Positions 15,822 through 26,353 of a stretch of DNA of 64,000 bases are shown one piece after another; positions within the stretch are counted from its first letter, which is position 1, and the number at the start of each line of letters is the position of its first letter. The stretch covers positions 149,570 to 213,569 of the forward strand of contig PHBX01000006.1 of NCBI GenBank assembly GCA_002842045.1, read 5' to 3'. A program made the position numbers and the translations under genes. The notes beneath the pieces were generated by a model that was not told the origin of the DNA, ran no database searches, and saw only the letters and a list, made by a program, of their open reading frames with translations. Source of the stretch: Chloroflexi bacterium HGW-Chloroflexi-3. Its GTDB lineage: Bacteria; Chloroflexota; Anaerolineae; Anaerolineales; Anaerolineaceae.

Positions 15822-18284
15822 ATGATGAGATTTGACCGATTTACAGAACGTGCTCAGGAAGCTGCCCAAAGAGCAGCTGAGATCATTCAAAGATATGGAC
15901 ATAATCAGATTGATACCGAGCACATTCTTTTAGCCTTAATTGAACAACCCGAAGGGGTTATACCTCAAATTTTAGAGATTTTAAAAATAGACCCCAGTAT
16001 TCTTGAAGAAAGACTAGATTACATTCTTCGCACCAGCCCCAAAGCGAGTATTTTTGGCGGTGGAGCAGGACAGGTATTTATTACACCTCGGGTAAAAAGA
16101 ATTATCGATCTTGCCAATGAAGAAGCCAGTCGATTAAAAGATGAGTACATTTCTACCGAACATATCTTTCTGGCGATTCTCAGTGAAAAGAATACTCCCG
16201 CAGCTCGCTTGCTCGAAGGTTCAGGAATAAATCGTGAACGAGTAGTTGAAGCAATTAATCAATTACGTGGTGGTCAAAGAGTAACAGATCCCCAGGCTGA
16301 GACCCGTTATCGCAGTCTCGAGAAATATTCACGTGATCTGACTACTCAGGCACGTGAAGGGAAATTAGACCCGGTAATTGGCCGGGATAATGAGATATTA
16401 CGTGTTATGCAGATCCTTTCCCGTAGAACGAAAAACAATCCTGTCCTCATCGGTGAAGCAGGTGTTGGAAAAACGGCAATTGTAGAAGGATTAGCCCAAA
16501 AGATCGCTTCTAATGACATTCCTGAAATACTGATGGGTAAAAAGGTGATTTCATTGGATCTAAGCGCCATGATTGCCGGTTCACGCTTTAGAGGCGAATT
16601 TGAAGAGCGCCTGAAAGCCGCCATTGAAGAAGTGCAACGTTCCGAGGGAGAAGTAATTCTTTTCATCGATGAATTACACACAGTAGTCGGGGCTGGTGCA
16701 GCCCAGGGAGCTATGGATGCTTCCAACATGCTAAAGCCAGCGTTGGCACGCGGTGAATTACAATGTATTGGCGCTACTACACTGGACGAATTCCACAAAC
16801 ACATTGAAAAAGATTCTGCACTGGAGCGACGGTTTGCGCCTGTATATGTAGACGAACCAACCGTGGATGATACCATCCAGATGTTACGAGGACTACGCGA
16901 CCGATATGAAGCACACCATAAAGTTCGTTTTGCGGATGAAGCACTCGTATCTGCTGCCAGGTTATCTTCACAATTTGTCACCGACAGGAGATTACCGGAT
17001 AAAGCGATTGATTTGATGGATGAAGCGGCTGCAAAATTACGTGTGGCTTTATACTCACTACCAGCAGATTTGAAAAAAACAAAATCTGAGTTAGATCGAT
17101 TAGCTGCTGAAGAAGAAAAAGCGGGTGTGGAACGCGACTATGAACGCGCTGCCCGCATGAAAGCGGAGCGATTACGCCTCCAAACAGAATTTGATGAACA
17201 ACGTGATAAATGGGAAGCCGAACATCAATTGGATGAAGTCGTGGATATCGATGATATTGCGCAAGTCGTAGCCCAGTGGACAGGTATCCCCGTTAATCAG
17301 ATGATGGAAACGGAATCTGAGAAATTATTGCATATGGAAGAACGATTACACGAAAATATAATCGGGCAGGAAGAAGCAGTAAAGGCGATCTCAGATGCCA
17401 TTCGACGATCCCGTTCCGGGTTGAAAGATCCACGCAGGCCAATCGGTTCATTTATCTTCATTGGACCCTCTGGTGTTGGAAAAACTGAACTTGCCAAAGC
17501 CCTGGCTTTATTCATGTTTGGTGATGAAGATGCTTTAGTTCGATTGGATATGAGTGAATATCGTGAACAACATACAGCCTCGCGCCTGTTTGGAGCTCCT
17601 CCAGGTTATATCGGTTATGAAGAAGGTGGTCAATTAACCGAAGCTGTTCGCCGCCGTCCTTATCGGGTGATCTTGTTTGATGAAATTGAAAAAGCGCATC
17701 CGGAAGTTTGGAACTCATTACTCCAGATTTTAGATGATGGTAGACTCACGGATGGACAGGGTCATCAGGTCGATTTCCGCAACACGGTCTTGATTATGAC
17801 ATCCAACCTGGGAACGGAATTTGTGAAAAAGGGTGGTACACTGGGCTTTTTGTCCAGTGATAATGATGAACGAGATGCCCATGAGAATATTGAGAAAGCC
17901 CTGAAAAGCACTTTCCGTCCGGAATTTATCAACCGAATTGATGAGATTATCATGTTCTCACCGCTCACAGTAGATCAGGTTAAAGATATCGTCATTTTAC
18001 AAATGAAGGAGATTCAGGATCGTCTTCAGGAAAATGGTATTCAAGTTGTGATGAGCGAAACTGCCCGGGATTGGCTGGCAAATGAAGGCTATGATTCCAT
18101 GTTCGGTGCGAGACCATTGCGCAGAGCATTACAAAAATTTGTAGAAAGTCCTCTTTCAGTCAGCATTCTGGCAGGTGAATTCCACGATGGGGATGTTATT
18201 TCAGTCGACTTGAACACTGAATCCAATAAACTTGAATTTCTTAAGAAAGAAAAAACAAAAGAAGCCTCTCAGGAATCCGAATAG
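15822..18284 (+). CDS. clpC: ATP-dependent Clp protease ATPase subunit ClpC
   Basis: The 820-residue AAA+ unfoldase feeds substrates to ClpP. The Clp N-domain spans about 1-145 (two repeats, [20 protein letters not shown] and [15 protein letters not shown]). Walker A1 is [13 protein letters not shown] (about 208) with Walker [15 protein letters not shown] (about 281). A UVR-like coiled region ([20 protein letters not shown]) lies near 445, and Walker A2 [13 protein letters not shown] near 547. TLGF near 672 fits the hydrophobic loop that docks ClpP. The short middle region and the UVR motif separate it from ClpB. Two ATGs are adjacent; GGAAGGA lies about 10 nt upstream. No mcsA/mcsB/ctsR genes flank it. 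A stand-alone terminator follows. Confidence 0.95.
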   Translation: MMRFDRFTERAQEAAQRAAEIIQRYGHNQIDTEHILLALIEQPEGVIPQILEILKIDPSILEERLDYILRTSPKASIFGGGAGQVFITPRVKRIIDLANEEASRLKDEYISTEHIFLAILSEKNTPAARLLEGSGINRERVVEAINQLRGGQRVTDPQAETRYRSLEKYSRDLTTQAREGKLDPVIGRDNEILRVMQILSRRTKNNPVLIGEAGVGKTAIVEGLAQKIASNDIPEILMGKKVISLDLSAMIAGSRFRGEFEERLKAAIEEVQRSEGEVILFIDELHTVVGAGAAQGAMDASNMLKPALARGELQCIGATTLDEFHKHIEKDSALERRFAPVYVDEPTVDDTIQMLRGLRDRYEAHHKVRFADEALVSAARLSSQFVTDRRLPDKAIDLMDEAAAKLRVALYSLPADLKKTKSELDRLAAEEEKAGVERDYERAARMKAERLRLQTEFDEQRDKWEAEHQLDEVVDIDDIAQVVAQWTGIPVNQMMETESEKLLHMEERLHENIIGQEEAVKAISDAIRRSRSGLKDPRRPIGSFIFIGPSGVGKTELAKALALFMFGDEDALVRLDMSEYREQHTASRLFGAPPGYIGYEEGGQLTEAVRRRPYRVILFDEIEKAHPEVWNSLLQILDDGRLTDGQGHQVDFRNTVLIMTSNLGTEFVKKGGTLGFLSSDNDERDAHENIEKALKSTFRPEFINRIDEIIMFSPLTVDQVKDIVILQMKEIQDRLQENGIQVVMSETARDWLANEGYDSMFGARPLRRALQKFVESPLSVSILAGEFHDGDVISVDLNTESNKLEFLKKEKTKEASQESE

Positions 18285-18305
18285 AGTTTATCATTATTAA
18301 GCATA

Positions 18306-18345
18306 AAATCCAGGTTTGAATTTTCTTAAAACCTGGATTTTTCTT
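18306..18345 (+). terminator. Rho-independent terminator after clpC
   Basis: AAATCCAGGTTT (18306-18317) pairs over 12 bp with 18329-18340, followed by TTCTTTC. It lies 21 nt after the stop codon. Confidence 0.85.
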
Positions 18346-18427
18346 TCTCAATAAGAATTGAAACTAATGATAAAATTTCTACGCACCACCGAATTCATCA
18401 TTTTTACTTTTCAAAAATTCAAACTGT

Positions 18428-18456
18428 TTGACAGTCACCTTGCCTGTCGTTATACT
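18428..18456 (+). promoter_or_regulatory. Strong sigma-70 promoter for the gmd gene group
   Basis: A perfect -35 box TTGACA (18428-18433), a 17-bp spacer and TATACT (18451-18456) lie about 57 nt upstream of the gmd start. It is the best consensus promoter found in the window. Confidence 0.8.
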
Positions 18457-18512
18457 TGATTTCAACTTGAAAATAGACTATTACCCCCATTAATGGGTTT
18501 GAGGAGGTTTCT

Positions 18513-19583
18513 TTGAAAAAAGCACTTATCACAGGAATAACTGGTCAGGATGGTTCATATTTAGCCGAACTCTTATTAGCTAAAGGATATGAAGTTCATG
18601 GATTAATCCGTCGAGCCAGCACTTTCAACACACGTCGTATTGACCATATCTATCATGATCCGCATAATACTGGTGAGGAGGTTAAATTAACGCTCCACTA
18701 TGGTGACGTATCTCATTCAGAAGCACTTCTGGATGTTATTTACAACATCCGACCTGAAGAGGTTTATAACCTTGCAGCACAAAGCCACGTTCGGGTAAGT
18801 TTTGACATGCCTGAATATACTGGTGATGTAACCGGACTTGGGACCATAAGAATTCTGGAAGCGATTAGAAAAAGTGGCGTGAAAGCCAGATTTTATCAGG
18901 CTTCTTCCAGTGAATTATTTGGTTCTTCGCAACCACCCCAAAATGAAGATACCCCATTCCGCCCTCAAAGCCCCTATGCAGCTGCAAAATTGTATTCATA
19001 TTGGGTAACAAAACAATACAGGGATGGATATGATATTTTTGCCAGTAATGGGATCTTGTTCAATCACGAATCGCCCCGTCGTGGAGAAACTTTCGTGACC
19101 CGAAAAATCACCCGTGCATTAGCCAATATTGTAAAAGGCACTCAAAAACATCTGTATCTCGGGAATTTAGACGCCAAACGCGATTGGGGGTATGCCCCTG
19201 ATTACGTTGCTGCAATGTGGAAAATGATGCAACATGACGAAGCTGGGGATTTTGTGATCGGAACTGGCGAAGCCCATTCTGTACGTGAATTTCTGGATGA
19301 ATCATTTGGTTATCTGAATCTTGATTGGCATGAATATGTTCGCATCGATCCACGCTATTTTCGACCCAATGAAGTCGACTATTTGTTGGCAGATCCCTCA
19401 AAGGCAATCCGGGAAATTGGCTGGACACCACGGGTTTCTTTCAAAGAATTGGTCAGAATTATGGTCGACGCAGATATGGAATTGGTTGATTTAGAATCTC
19501 CAGGTGAAGGTAAATCTCTTCTCGAAAAACATCATGGCCGTTGGCATCGTTGGGATAGCCAGGTAGTCAGCATGGACCGCTAA
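18513..19583 (+). CDS. gmd: GDP-mannose 4,6-dehydratase
   Basis: The 356-residue short-chain dehydrogenase-type enzyme converts GDP-D-mannose to GDP-4-dehydro-6-deoxy-D-mannose, the entry to fucose, rhamnose and related deoxy sugars. The NADP-binding motif is [15 protein letters not shown] at residues 6-20. Active-site segments are SSSELFG and [10 protein letters not shown] (YxxxK), and [15 protein letters not shown] binds substrate. The start is TTG at 18513, supported by GAGGAGG 5 nt upstream. It is the first gene of a closely spaced plus-strand group. No fucose synthase (fcl) or rmd lies beside it, so the end product is open. Confidence 0.95.
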   Translation: MKKALITGITGQDGSYLAELLLAKGYEVHGLIRRASTFNTRRIDHIYHDPHNTGEEVKLTLHYGDVSHSEALLDVIYNIRPEEVYNLAAQSHVRVSFDMPEYTGDVTGLGTIRILEAIRKSGVKARFYQASSSELFGSSQPPQNEDTPFRPQSPYAAAKLYSYWVTKQYRDGYDIFASNGILFNHESPRRGETFVTRKITRALANIVKGTQKHLYLGNLDAKRDWGYAPDYVAAMWKMMQHDEAGDFVIGTGEAHSVREFLDESFGYLNLDWHEYVRIDPRYFRPNEVDYLLADPSKAIREIGWTPRVSFKELVRIMVDADMELVDLESPGEGKSLLEKHHGRWHRWDSQVVSMDR

Positions 19584-19584
19584 T

Positions 19585-20070
19585 ATGTCAAAAGAGAGAT
19601 ACATTCTTTTCGTTTGTACTGCCAATCAATGTCGCTCCCCCATGGCTGAAGCAATGATGAAAGATTATATTAAAAGGATGGATCTCCCAACCAATTGGAT
19701 CGTTCAATCTGCGGGTACGTGGGCTGAAAATGGTCATCCCGCCACCCTTTCAGGTGTCAAAGCTATGGCTCATCGCGGATTGGATACCAGTTTGCATCAA
19801 TCACAAGCCATCACAAAAGATATGTTAAATCAGTTTGATTTGATTCTAACTATGGAATCAGGTCATAAAGAAGCCATACAAATTGAATTTCCTGAATTTT
19901 CAAGAAAAGTGTTCATGTTATCAGAAATGTCTGGGAGTGCGATCAACATTGAGGATCCCATAGGTGGAACATTTGAGAATTATTTGAACACTGCGAATGA
20001 AATTGAAGAATGGATCAGCAAAGGGATCCCCAATATACTACAGATTTTGAATTATCCAGAATATAAATAA
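19585..20070 (+). CDS. Low-molecular-weight protein-tyrosine phosphatase family protein
   Basis: The 161-residue protein starts 1 nt after gmd. The N-terminal P-loop CTANQCRS at residues 11-18 matches CX5R(S/T), with the nucleophilic Cys11 and Arg17. The general acid is probably the Asp of DPIGG near residue 132. Length and layout fit the LMW-PTP family, which includes arsenate reductases and phosphatases that act on bacterial tyrosine kinases for polysaccharide export. The position after gmd supports the latter, but no kinase gene is visible. Confidence 0.9.
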   Translation: MSKERYILFVCTANQCRSPMAEAMMKDYIKRMDLPTNWIVQSAGTWAENGHPATLSGVKAMAHRGLDTSLHQSQAITKDMLNQFDLILTMESGHKEAIQIEFPEFSRKVFMLSEMSGSAINIEDPIGGTFENYLNTANEIEEWISKGIPNILQILNYPEYK

Positions 20071-20103
20071 TTCATTAAGATATCGATACAAAAGTGAGGA
20101 TTT

Positions 20104-20424
20104 ATGGGGAAAGACATCAAACAATTAACGGATGAGATGCATCATTTTGTTTCTTCGAAAGGCTGGTATATGCCGGATAGCAAGCGACCGCAAACACCTA
20201 AAAATATTGCCATTTCCCTGGTATTGGAAGCAAATGAAGTCCTGGAACACTTTCAATGGAGCGAAAACGATTATGATAAAGAAAAATTAGAAGGTGAAGT
20301 AGCCGATGTTGCTCTTTACCTCTTTCAACTCTGTCAAATCTGTAAGATAGACCTGGAAAATGCTATTCATCAGAAACTCAAACAGAATTACGGACGTCAA
20401 TGGGACCAAAATACGGTAAAATAG
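20104..20424 (+). CDS. MazG-like nucleotide pyrophosphohydrolase (RS21-C6/dCTPase type)
   Basis: The 106-residue all-alpha protein has the metal-binding motif LEANEVLEHFQW (ExxE) and the partner helix GEVADVALYLFQLC (ExxD). These are the hallmarks of the MazG superfamily RS21-C6 branch, which hydrolyses non-canonical or excess dNTPs to dNMP and pyrophosphate. Ribosome site GAGG precedes the ATG. It lies 33 nt after the phosphatase gene. The window holds a second, larger MazG protein at 45230-46696. Confidence 0.85.
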   Translation: MGKDIKQLTDEMHHFVSSKGWYMPDSKRPQTPKNIAISLVLEANEVLEHFQWSENDYDKEKLEGEVADVALYLFQLCQICKIDLENAIHQKLKQNYGRQWDQNTVK

Positions 20425-20447
20425 CACGTATTCTAAAAGGATAAACT

Positions 20448-20990
20448 ATGAAAATCACCATATTCGGAGGCTCATCTCCCCTTCCAGAAAGTAATGAATA
20501 TCAATTTGCCTACAATCTTGGGCGGGCGCTAGCCAAAACCGGTCATACTGTGCTAACAGGTGGCTATATGGGAACCATGGAAGCATCATCGAAAGGCGCA
20601 GCTGATGGAGGTGGACATGTGATTGGAGTCACCTGTGAGGAAATTGAACGCTGGCGGAAGCGCTCACACAATCCATGGGTAAATGAAGAGTGGAAGCTGC
20701 AGACATTACATGAACGTATGATCAGGTTGATTGATTCGTGTGACACAGCTATCGCCCTACCTGGTGGTCCCGGTACCCTGGCTGAAATCGTTCTGATGTG
20801 GAACAGAATTCAAATCGAAGCAATCCCTTCAGTCCCAATCATTCTGGTTGGAGACGAATGGAAGAAAATCTTTTCATTGTTTTACCAGGAGCTTAACGGA
20901 TACATTCCTCCCTCCAGTATGGAGACTATAAAATTTGCCAATACGATCGAAGAAATCATTTCTTTTTTACCACTTGAAACAAGAATTTAA
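20448..20990 (+). CDS. LOG-family protein (lysine decarboxylase-like fold)
   Basis: The 180-residue Rossmann-like protein starts MKITIFGGSSPLPESNEYQF, has the phosphate-binding loop GGYMGTME and the signature LPGGPGTLAE near residue 104. Some LOG relatives release cytokinin bases from the nucleotide monophosphates, while others bind molybdopterin or ppGpp; this one is near the TIGR00725-type group. Activity on a nucleotide 5'-monophosphate is the best guess. It starts 23 nt after the MazG-like gene and both act on nucleotides, which may explain their pairing. Confidence 0.85.
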   Translation: MKITIFGGSSPLPESNEYQFAYNLGRALAKTGHTVLTGGYMGTMEASSKGAADGGGHVIGVTCEEIERWRKRSHNPWVNEEWKLQTLHERMIRLIDSCDTAIALPGGPGTLAEIVLMWNRIQIEAIPSVPIILVGDEWKKIFSLFYQELNGYIPPSSMETIKFANTIEEIISFLPLETRI

Positions 20991-21022
20991 TCCCATCAAA
21001 ACACACAGGAAAGAAGCAAAAC

Positions 21023-22456
21023 GTGAGCGAAGAAAAACTCCCCAAACAAAGTGAAAATTTTTCAGAATGGTACAACCAGCTTATCCAGCGCGCTGAATTA
21101 GCCGATTATGCCCCTGTAAGAGGTTGTATGGTGGTGCGACCATATGGTTGGGCACTCTGGGAAAATATACAAAAAGCATTGGATAAACGATTCAAAGAGA
21201 CCGGTCATGTTAATGCAGCTTTTCCCATGTTCATTCCTATGTCTTTTTTGGAAAAAGAAAAAGAACATGTAGAGGGATTTTCTCCTGAATTAGCAATTGT
21301 AACTATTGGTGGAGGTCAGACACTGGAAGAACCATTGGTTGTTCGCCCAACATCTGAAACTATTATTGGCCATATGTATTCCAAATGGGTTAAATCTTAT
21401 CGTGATTTACCCATCCTCATCAATCAATGGGCAAATGTGGTTCGATGGGAAATGCGCACCAGAATGTTCCTGAGGACCCTTGAATTTTATTGGCAGGAAG
21501 GACATACTGCCCATGAAACAGCAGAAGAAGCTGAAGAAGAAACATTGAAAATCTTGAATTTATATGCTGACTTTGCTATAAACGAAGCTGCAGTTCCAGT
21601 TATTCCTGGCATTAAATCAGAAGCAGAAAAATTTGCCGGCGCAAACAAGTCTTATACCATTGAAGCGATGATGCTGGATACAAAAGCCTTACAGTCTGGA
21701 ACATCGCATAATTTGGGTCAAAACTTCGCAAAAGCCTTTGAGATTCAATATCTTGATCGAAATAATGAACTGCAATATGCCTGGACAACCTCATGGGGTG
21801 TATCGACCCGTTTTGTCGGTGCCATCATTATGTCACACGGTGATGACCAGGGATTAATTCTTCCTCCCCGCCTGGCACCTATACAAATTGTAATTGTGCC
21901 AATTTTCAAAAATGAAGATGATCGCGATAAGGTAATGGAGGTCGTCAGGAATCTTGAAAAAGAACTTTCTCAATTCAGGGTGAAAGTCGATGACCGTGAT
22001 AATTTAACCCCCGGGTTTAAATTTAACGATTGGGAATTACGCGGTGTTCCGCTGCGTATTGAGATTGGTCCTCGTGATGTGGATAATCACACTGTTGTGG
22101 TTGCTCAGAGAGATATTCCGGGGAAAAGTGGAAAATTATTCCTCCCCATGGAAAATCTTGCCAGCCAACTTGAAACTATCCTGAACGATTTCCATAACCG
22201 CCTACTCAAAAAAGCAACAGACTTCCGTGAAAGTCATATTTTTGAGCCAAAGGACTATACAGAATTTCAGGAAATTGTTCAAAATGGTTGGGCTTATGCT
22301 TATTGGTGCGGAGATACAGTTTGTGAAACAGCCATAAAAAATGAAACCAAAGCGACTACTCGTTGCCGCCCTTTAGGCCAGGAAAAATCCGATGGGAAAT
22401 GTATTTATTGCGGAAAACACGCAGAATATAAAACCTATTTTGCCAAAGCATATTAA
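21023..22456 (+). CDS. proS: Prolyl-tRNA synthetase, archaeal/eukaryotic type
   Basis: The 477-residue class II aminoacyl-tRNA synthetase is of the short ProS type 3 without the editing insertion. Motif 2 is WEMRTRMFLRTLEFYWQEGH (about residues 142-161), ATP and proline site segments include GTSHNLGQNF, and the anticodon-binding domain begins near residue 290. The C-terminal zinc domain carries four cysteines (CGDTVC, CIYC) and ends with the conserved FAKAY. The start is GTG at 21023 with AGGAAAG upstream. This type is usual in archaea, eukaryotes, Thermus-Deinococcus and many Chloroflexota. Confidence 0.95.
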   Translation: MSEEKLPKQSENFSEWYNQLIQRAELADYAPVRGCMVVRPYGWALWENIQKALDKRFKETGHVNAAFPMFIPMSFLEKEKEHVEGFSPELAIVTIGGGQTLEEPLVVRPTSETIIGHMYSKWVKSYRDLPILINQWANVVRWEMRTRMFLRTLEFYWQEGHTAHETAEEAEEETLKILNLYADFAINEAAVPVIPGIKSEAEKFAGANKSYTIEAMMLDTKALQSGTSHNLGQNFAKAFEIQYLDRNNELQYAWTTSWGVSTRFVGAIIMSHGDDQGLILPPRLAPIQIVIVPIFKNEDDRDKVMEVVRNLEKELSQFRVKVDDRDNLTPGFKFNDWELRGVPLRIEIGPRDVDNHTVVVAQRDIPGKSGKLFLPMENLASQLETILNDFHNRLLKKATDFRESHIFEPKDYTEFQEIVQNGWAYAYWCGDTVCETAIKNETKATTRCRPLGQEKSDGKCIYCGKHAEYKTYFAKAY

Positions 22457-22492
22457 TCTGATTCAAGGTTCTCCAAAGTAGAGATCACTGGA

Positions 22493-23308
22493 ATGCCTGC
22501 AATTCATATTGATCGGTTGGTTCAACAAATCCAGATAATATTTGAGCCAGAATCACCTGGTACAATTTTCCGTGAAAATTTCAGGTCTTTGCTGGATGTA
22601 CATGCAAATCTTGCGTATCGAGCAGGAGTTGAGATTCAACGAAAATCATTAGTCCCAAAATTACATCTGGCTCCAATCGTAATGCATCATCTACAACAAC
22701 AATTTTTATTATTGGCCAAAACGAAACCTGAATTAGCACTTGAATATGCAGACCAACTCTGGTTAGAAGATTTGTTTGAAGCCAGGTTCTTTTCCTCTGT
22801 AATTCTTGGCGCATTACCTGTTGCTTACAACAGTGAGATCATCGAACGATTCGTTGCCTGGGGATCCAAAACCTCAGATAAAGAAATCCATCAAGTTTTA
22901 TTTAAATACGGTACACAAACGATCAAACAATCGAGTTCTACGAAATGGTTAGATACTATTCAGACCTGGGTAGATTCAGCCGATGTACCTAAGGCAATTA
23001 CTGCAATATATGCACTACAAACCATAATAAATGATCCGTCATTTATTAATCTGCCAAAAGTTTTTAGTATCTTAACCCGTCTGTTTTCTATGAACAACCG
23101 GAAGATTATAACAGGTTTAACATTGTTGGTTGATGATCTTGCGTTAACAAATCCAACCGAAACATCACATTATTTAACAAATTTATTATTGAGCTCTTCA
23201 TATTCCACCCCCAAACAAATTATCAGAAAATGTATAAAATCGTTTCCTGTAGATGAACAAAAAAAACTTAGGATAGCATTATCAAATATTTCTGACCAGG
23301 AAACCTGA
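22493..23308 (+). CDS. Uncharacterised all-helical protein, HEAT-repeat-like
   Basis: The 271-residue soluble protein is predicted almost entirely alpha-helical, with no signal or membrane segment. The helix pairs around SVILGALPVAYNSEIIERFV and PKVFSILTRLFSMNNRKIIT suggest HEAT or armadillo-type stacking, loosely like AlkD proteins, but no catalytic residues can be assigned. It lies 36 nt after proS and is probably co-transcribed with it. The ribosome site is poor (GTAGAGATC). I do not recognise the family. Confidence 0.6.
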   Translation: MPAIHIDRLVQQIQIIFEPESPGTIFRENFRSLLDVHANLAYRAGVEIQRKSLVPKLHLAPIVMHHLQQQFLLLAKTKPELALEYADQLWLEDLFEARFFSSVILGALPVAYNSEIIERFVAWGSKTSDKEIHQVLFKYGTQTIKQSSSTKWLDTIQTWVDSADVPKAITAIYALQTIINDPSFINLPKVFSILTRLFSMNNRKIITGLTLLVDDLALTNPTETSHYLTNLLLSSSYSTPKQIIRKCIKSFPVDEQKKLRIALSNISDQET

Positions 23309-23402
23309 TTTTCTTAATTTTATTGTTTTCAAAAATAGAAACCGTTATTCCCCCCGAATCTATAGCCCTGAATTTATAGCCCTGTACTTTGGCTGGAATT
23401 CT

Positions 23403-23411
23403 TGATATAAT
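23403..23411 (+). promoter_or_regulatory. Extended -10 promoter for rpsO
   Basis: TGATATAAT (TATAAT at 23406-23411) lies 83 nt before rpsO. Just upstream, TATAGCCCTG occurs twice (23361-23370 and 23375-23384). The roughly 75-nt leader could hold an S15 autoregulatory structure, but no fold was established. Confidence 0.45.
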
Positions 23412-23494
23412 TCTCAATCAGTGACTGGTCCTATATCCGGAATAATCTGGGTGTATGGAGACCTGCATAAAATAAATTTTAAGGAGCACATGTC

Positions 23495-23767
23495 ATGTCA
23501 TTAACATTAGAACAAAAAACCGCGATTATCGATCAATTTTCTCGCCATGAAGGCGATACTGGTTCACCAGAAGTTCAGATTGCATTATTAACAACTCGCA
23601 TCAAAGAACTCACCGAGCATCTTCGTGCTCACAAACATGATGAATCTTCCCGCCGAGGATTGTTGAAATTGGTCGGAAAACGACGTCGTTTGCTAGCTTA
23701 TCTTCGCGCCAGTGATTTTGGCCGATTCAGTGCAGTAGTAGAAAAACTAAGTCTGCGCGCAAAGTAA
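23495..23767 (+). CDS. rpsO: Ribosomal protein uS15
   Basis: The 90-residue primary 16S-binding protein of the 30S platform has the full family pattern: [39 protein letters not shown] and [11 protein letters not shown]. The ATG follows AAGGAGCACATGTC. It precedes pnp, as in most bacteria. Confidence 0.97.
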   Translation: MSLTLEQKTAIIDQFSRHEGDTGSPEVQIALLTTRIKELTEHLRAHKHDESSRRGLLKLVGKRRRLLAYLRASDFGRFSAVVEKLSLRAK

Positions 23768-23780
23768 GTTTATCGCGAGA

Positions 23781-23810
23781 ATGGAAAAGCAAATCAAATT
23801 ACTTTTCCAT
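23781..23810 (+). terminator. Intercistronic hairpin between rpsO and pnp
   Basis: ATGGAAAAG (23781-23789) pairs with CTTTTCCAT (23802-23810), followed by only a weak T tract. It could be an attenuating terminator or an RNase processing site of the kind known in rpsO-pnp operons. A second small stem (CAGAAC/GTTCTG) lies near 23850-23870. Confidence 0.45.
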
Positions 23811-23922
23811 TTCTATGAATCAACTCGCAGGTTGGGTATTGAAACCTGTTCAGAACATTTGTAGTTCTGGATAATTTTCAGTTCCTGACCAGGCGGGACA
23901 TTTTAGTTAAGAGGGAAAAAGT

Positions 23923-26169
23923 ATGAAACCCGAAAGTAAGTCTTTTAGCGTCCCCATGGGGGAAACCGTAATAACCATTGAAACTGGAAAGCTTGCTCTC
24001 CAAGCTGGTGGAGCAGTAACAATCACTTGTGGAGAAACAATGATTTTTGCTGCAGCAACAATGGATAAACAACCGAAAGAAAGTACTGATTTCTTTCCTT
24101 TGACCATTGATTATGAAGAACGAATGTACGCTGGTGGCCGCATACCTGGTTCATTCTTCCGAAGGGAAGGTCGTCCCAGCACTGATGCCATTTTGTTGGC
24201 CAGACTAACTGACCGACCGATACGCCCATTGTTCTCAAAAGATATGCGCAATCCTGTCCAGATTATCATGGTTTCGTTTTCATCAGACGGCATTAATCCA
24301 ATCGATATCTTGGGTATTAATGCTGCTTCTGCGGCATTGACTATTTCAGATATCCCCTGGAGTGGTCCGATTGGTGCTGTACGCGTAGGCCGTATTGATG
24401 GAAAATTTATTGTTAATCCAACATTCCAACAAATAGAAGAATCCGATCTGGATCTGCGTGTTGCTGGAACTAAAGAAGCCATTTCTATGGTCGAATGTGG
24501 AGCAAATGAGATTCCCGATGATGTTATGGTGGAAGCACTTGCATTTGCCCACGAAGCTATCCAGCAAATCATCGATCTCCAATTGAAAATGGCTGCTGAT
24601 ATTGGCAAACCAAAAACTGTTGTTCCATTATTCCCTGCTGATGAGAGTCTTGTCAGCAAAGTGGAAGCTCGTGTAGCGATAGACATTGAAAATGCGCTGG
24701 CATCGCCGCACACCAAAGCAGAATTGAACACAGCGATAGACGAATTAAAAGCAAAAATGATTGAGGAATTTGCTAGTGAGGATGAATCCCTTTCTGGTGC
24801 TGTTTCAGAAGCATTTGAAGTGAGCTACAAACATGTCGTTCGCAAAAGAATTCTGGATCTGGGTTTTCGCCCGGATGGTAGAAATCCGGAAGAAATTCGC
24901 CCAATATGGTGTGAAGTGGGATATAGCCCGCGTGCACATGGTTCAGCCATTTTCACGCGTGGTGAAACACAAGCGTTGACATTAGCCACACTTGGAACAC
25001 CTCGAGAAGCCCAGGAAATGGATACCCTGGCACCCATGGAAAATAAACGCTATATGCATCATTACAATTTTCCTCCTTATTCCACCGGGGAAGTTAAACC
25101 CTTGCGTGGTCAATCCAGACGGGAAATTGGTCATGGCGCATTAGCAGAACGCGCATTGGTTCCTGTAATTCCCGATGAAGCTGATTTTCCATATACAATT
25201 CGTCTGGTGAGTGAAATCCTTGCATCCAATGGATCCAGCTCAATGGCATCGGTTTGTGGATCTACCTTAGCTTTAATGGACACTGGTGTCCCGATCAAAG
25301 CTCCTGTAGCTGGTGTGGCCATGGGATTAATCAAAGATAATGAAAAATTTGCAATTCTTACTGACATCCAGGGATTGGAGGATCACCTTGGTGATATGGA
25401 TTTCAAAGTTGCCGGAACTAGCGCAGGCATCACAGCTTTACAAATGGATATCAAGATTGCTGGTATCACACCAGAAATCATGTCTAAAGCGCTAAAACAA
25501 GCCTATCAAGCCCGGCTATCTATCCTTGATAAAATGCTTGAAGTAATCGCAGTACCCAATACTATTCTGAAACCTCATGCTCCTAAGATAACGATCGTAA
25601 AAGTCCCTGTTGACAAAATTGGCGCAATTATTGGTCCAGGCGGAAAAAATATCCGTGCCTTGCAAGAAGAAACCAATACGAAGATTGATATTGGCGAAGA
25701 TGGTAGCGTCTTCATTGCAGCAGCGGAAGGATACGGCGCTGATATTGCTCGCGAGAGAATCGAAGCACTCATTGAAACACCTCAAATTGGCAGAATTTAC
25801 ACCGGAAAAGTCGTTCGCACTGTTGACTTTGGCGCATTTGTAGAAATCATTCCAGGAACAGATGGATTGGTCCACATCTCCCAATTGGACACAGAACGCG
25901 TCAATTCTGTGGAAGACATCGTCAGTGTCGGTGATGAGATCACCGTCATGATCACTGACATTGATAGCAATGGCAAAATCCGGCTTTCAAGACAGGCTGT
26001 TTTGGAAGGTTGGACCGTTGATGAAGCCAAAGAACGTGATCGTGGCGGAAAACCATCGGGAGGACGTCCAGGTGGACAAAATAGAGGTGGTGACCGCAAC
26101 AATCGTGGCGATCGGGGCGGAAACCGTGATAACCGCTCAGGGAATCGCGGCGGACAAAACAGATACTAA
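23923..26169 (+). CDS. pnp: Polyribonucleotide nucleotidyltransferase (PNPase)
   Basis: The 748-residue phosphorolytic 3'-5' exoribonuclease and degradosome enzyme has two RNase PH domains (about 10-225 and 310-540; RREGRPSTDAILLARLTDRP is diagnostic). A KH domain lies near 555-615 (GAIIGPGGKNIRALQEETN) and an S1 domain near 620-690 (GRIYTGKVVRTVDFGAFVEI). The last 45 residues are a Gly/Arg/Asn-rich RGG-like tail, a common extra RNA-binding segment. The start follows AAGAGGGAAAAAGT. It forms the usual pair with rpsO. Confidence 0.97.
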   Translation: MKPESKSFSVPMGETVITIETGKLALQAGGAVTITCGETMIFAAATMDKQPKESTDFFPLTIDYEERMYAGGRIPGSFFRREGRPSTDAILLARLTDRPIRPLFSKDMRNPVQIIMVSFSSDGINPIDILGINAASAALTISDIPWSGPIGAVRVGRIDGKFIVNPTFQQIEESDLDLRVAGTKEAISMVECGANEIPDDVMVEALAFAHEAIQQIIDLQLKMAADIGKPKTVVPLFPADESLVSKVEARVAIDIENALASPHTKAELNTAIDELKAKMIEEFASEDESLSGAVSEAFEVSYKHVVRKRILDLGFRPDGRNPEEIRPIWCEVGYSPRAHGSAIFTRGETQALTLATLGTPREAQEMDTLAPMENKRYMHHYNFPPYSTGEVKPLRGQSRREIGHGALAERALVPVIPDEADFPYTIRLVSEILASNGSSSMASVCGSTLALMDTGVPIKAPVAGVAMGLIKDNEKFAILTDIQGLEDHLGDMDFKVAGTSAGITALQMDIKIAGITPEIMSKALKQAYQARLSILDKMLEVIAVPNTILKPHAPKITIVKVPVDKIGAIIGPGGKNIRALQEETNTKIDIGEDGSVFIAAAEGYGADIARERIEALIETPQIGRIYTGKVVRTVDFGAFVEIIPGTDGLVHISQLDTERVNSVEDIVSVGDEITVMITDIDSNGKIRLSRQAVLEGWTVDEAKERDRGGKPSGGRPGGQNRGGDRNNRGDRGGNRDNRSGNRGGQNRY

Positions 26170-26294
26170 ATCTATTGCACAATTTTCAAATTAAGAAACT
26201 TTCTTGTATTGAATTTTCTCTGCAATTTGAAGAATCTAAACCAATACAGTTATAAAAAAACCTCCTGTATGGAGTCGGTAGTTTAAGAAAATAT

Positions 26295-26326
26295 CAAAGC
26301 GGTGAAGAAAAGAACTCACCGCTTTG
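26295..26326. terminator. Hairpin between convergent pnp and the EcsC-like gene
   Basis: CAAAGCGGTGA (26295-26305) pairs perfectly with 26316-26326 over 11 bp. T tracts follow on both strands at some distance (GTTTTTTT about 16 nt on plus, ATATTTTC on minus), so it may serve both genes. Confidence 0.6.
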
Positions 26327-26353
26327 TGCTTACTGCTTATATTGTTTTTTTGA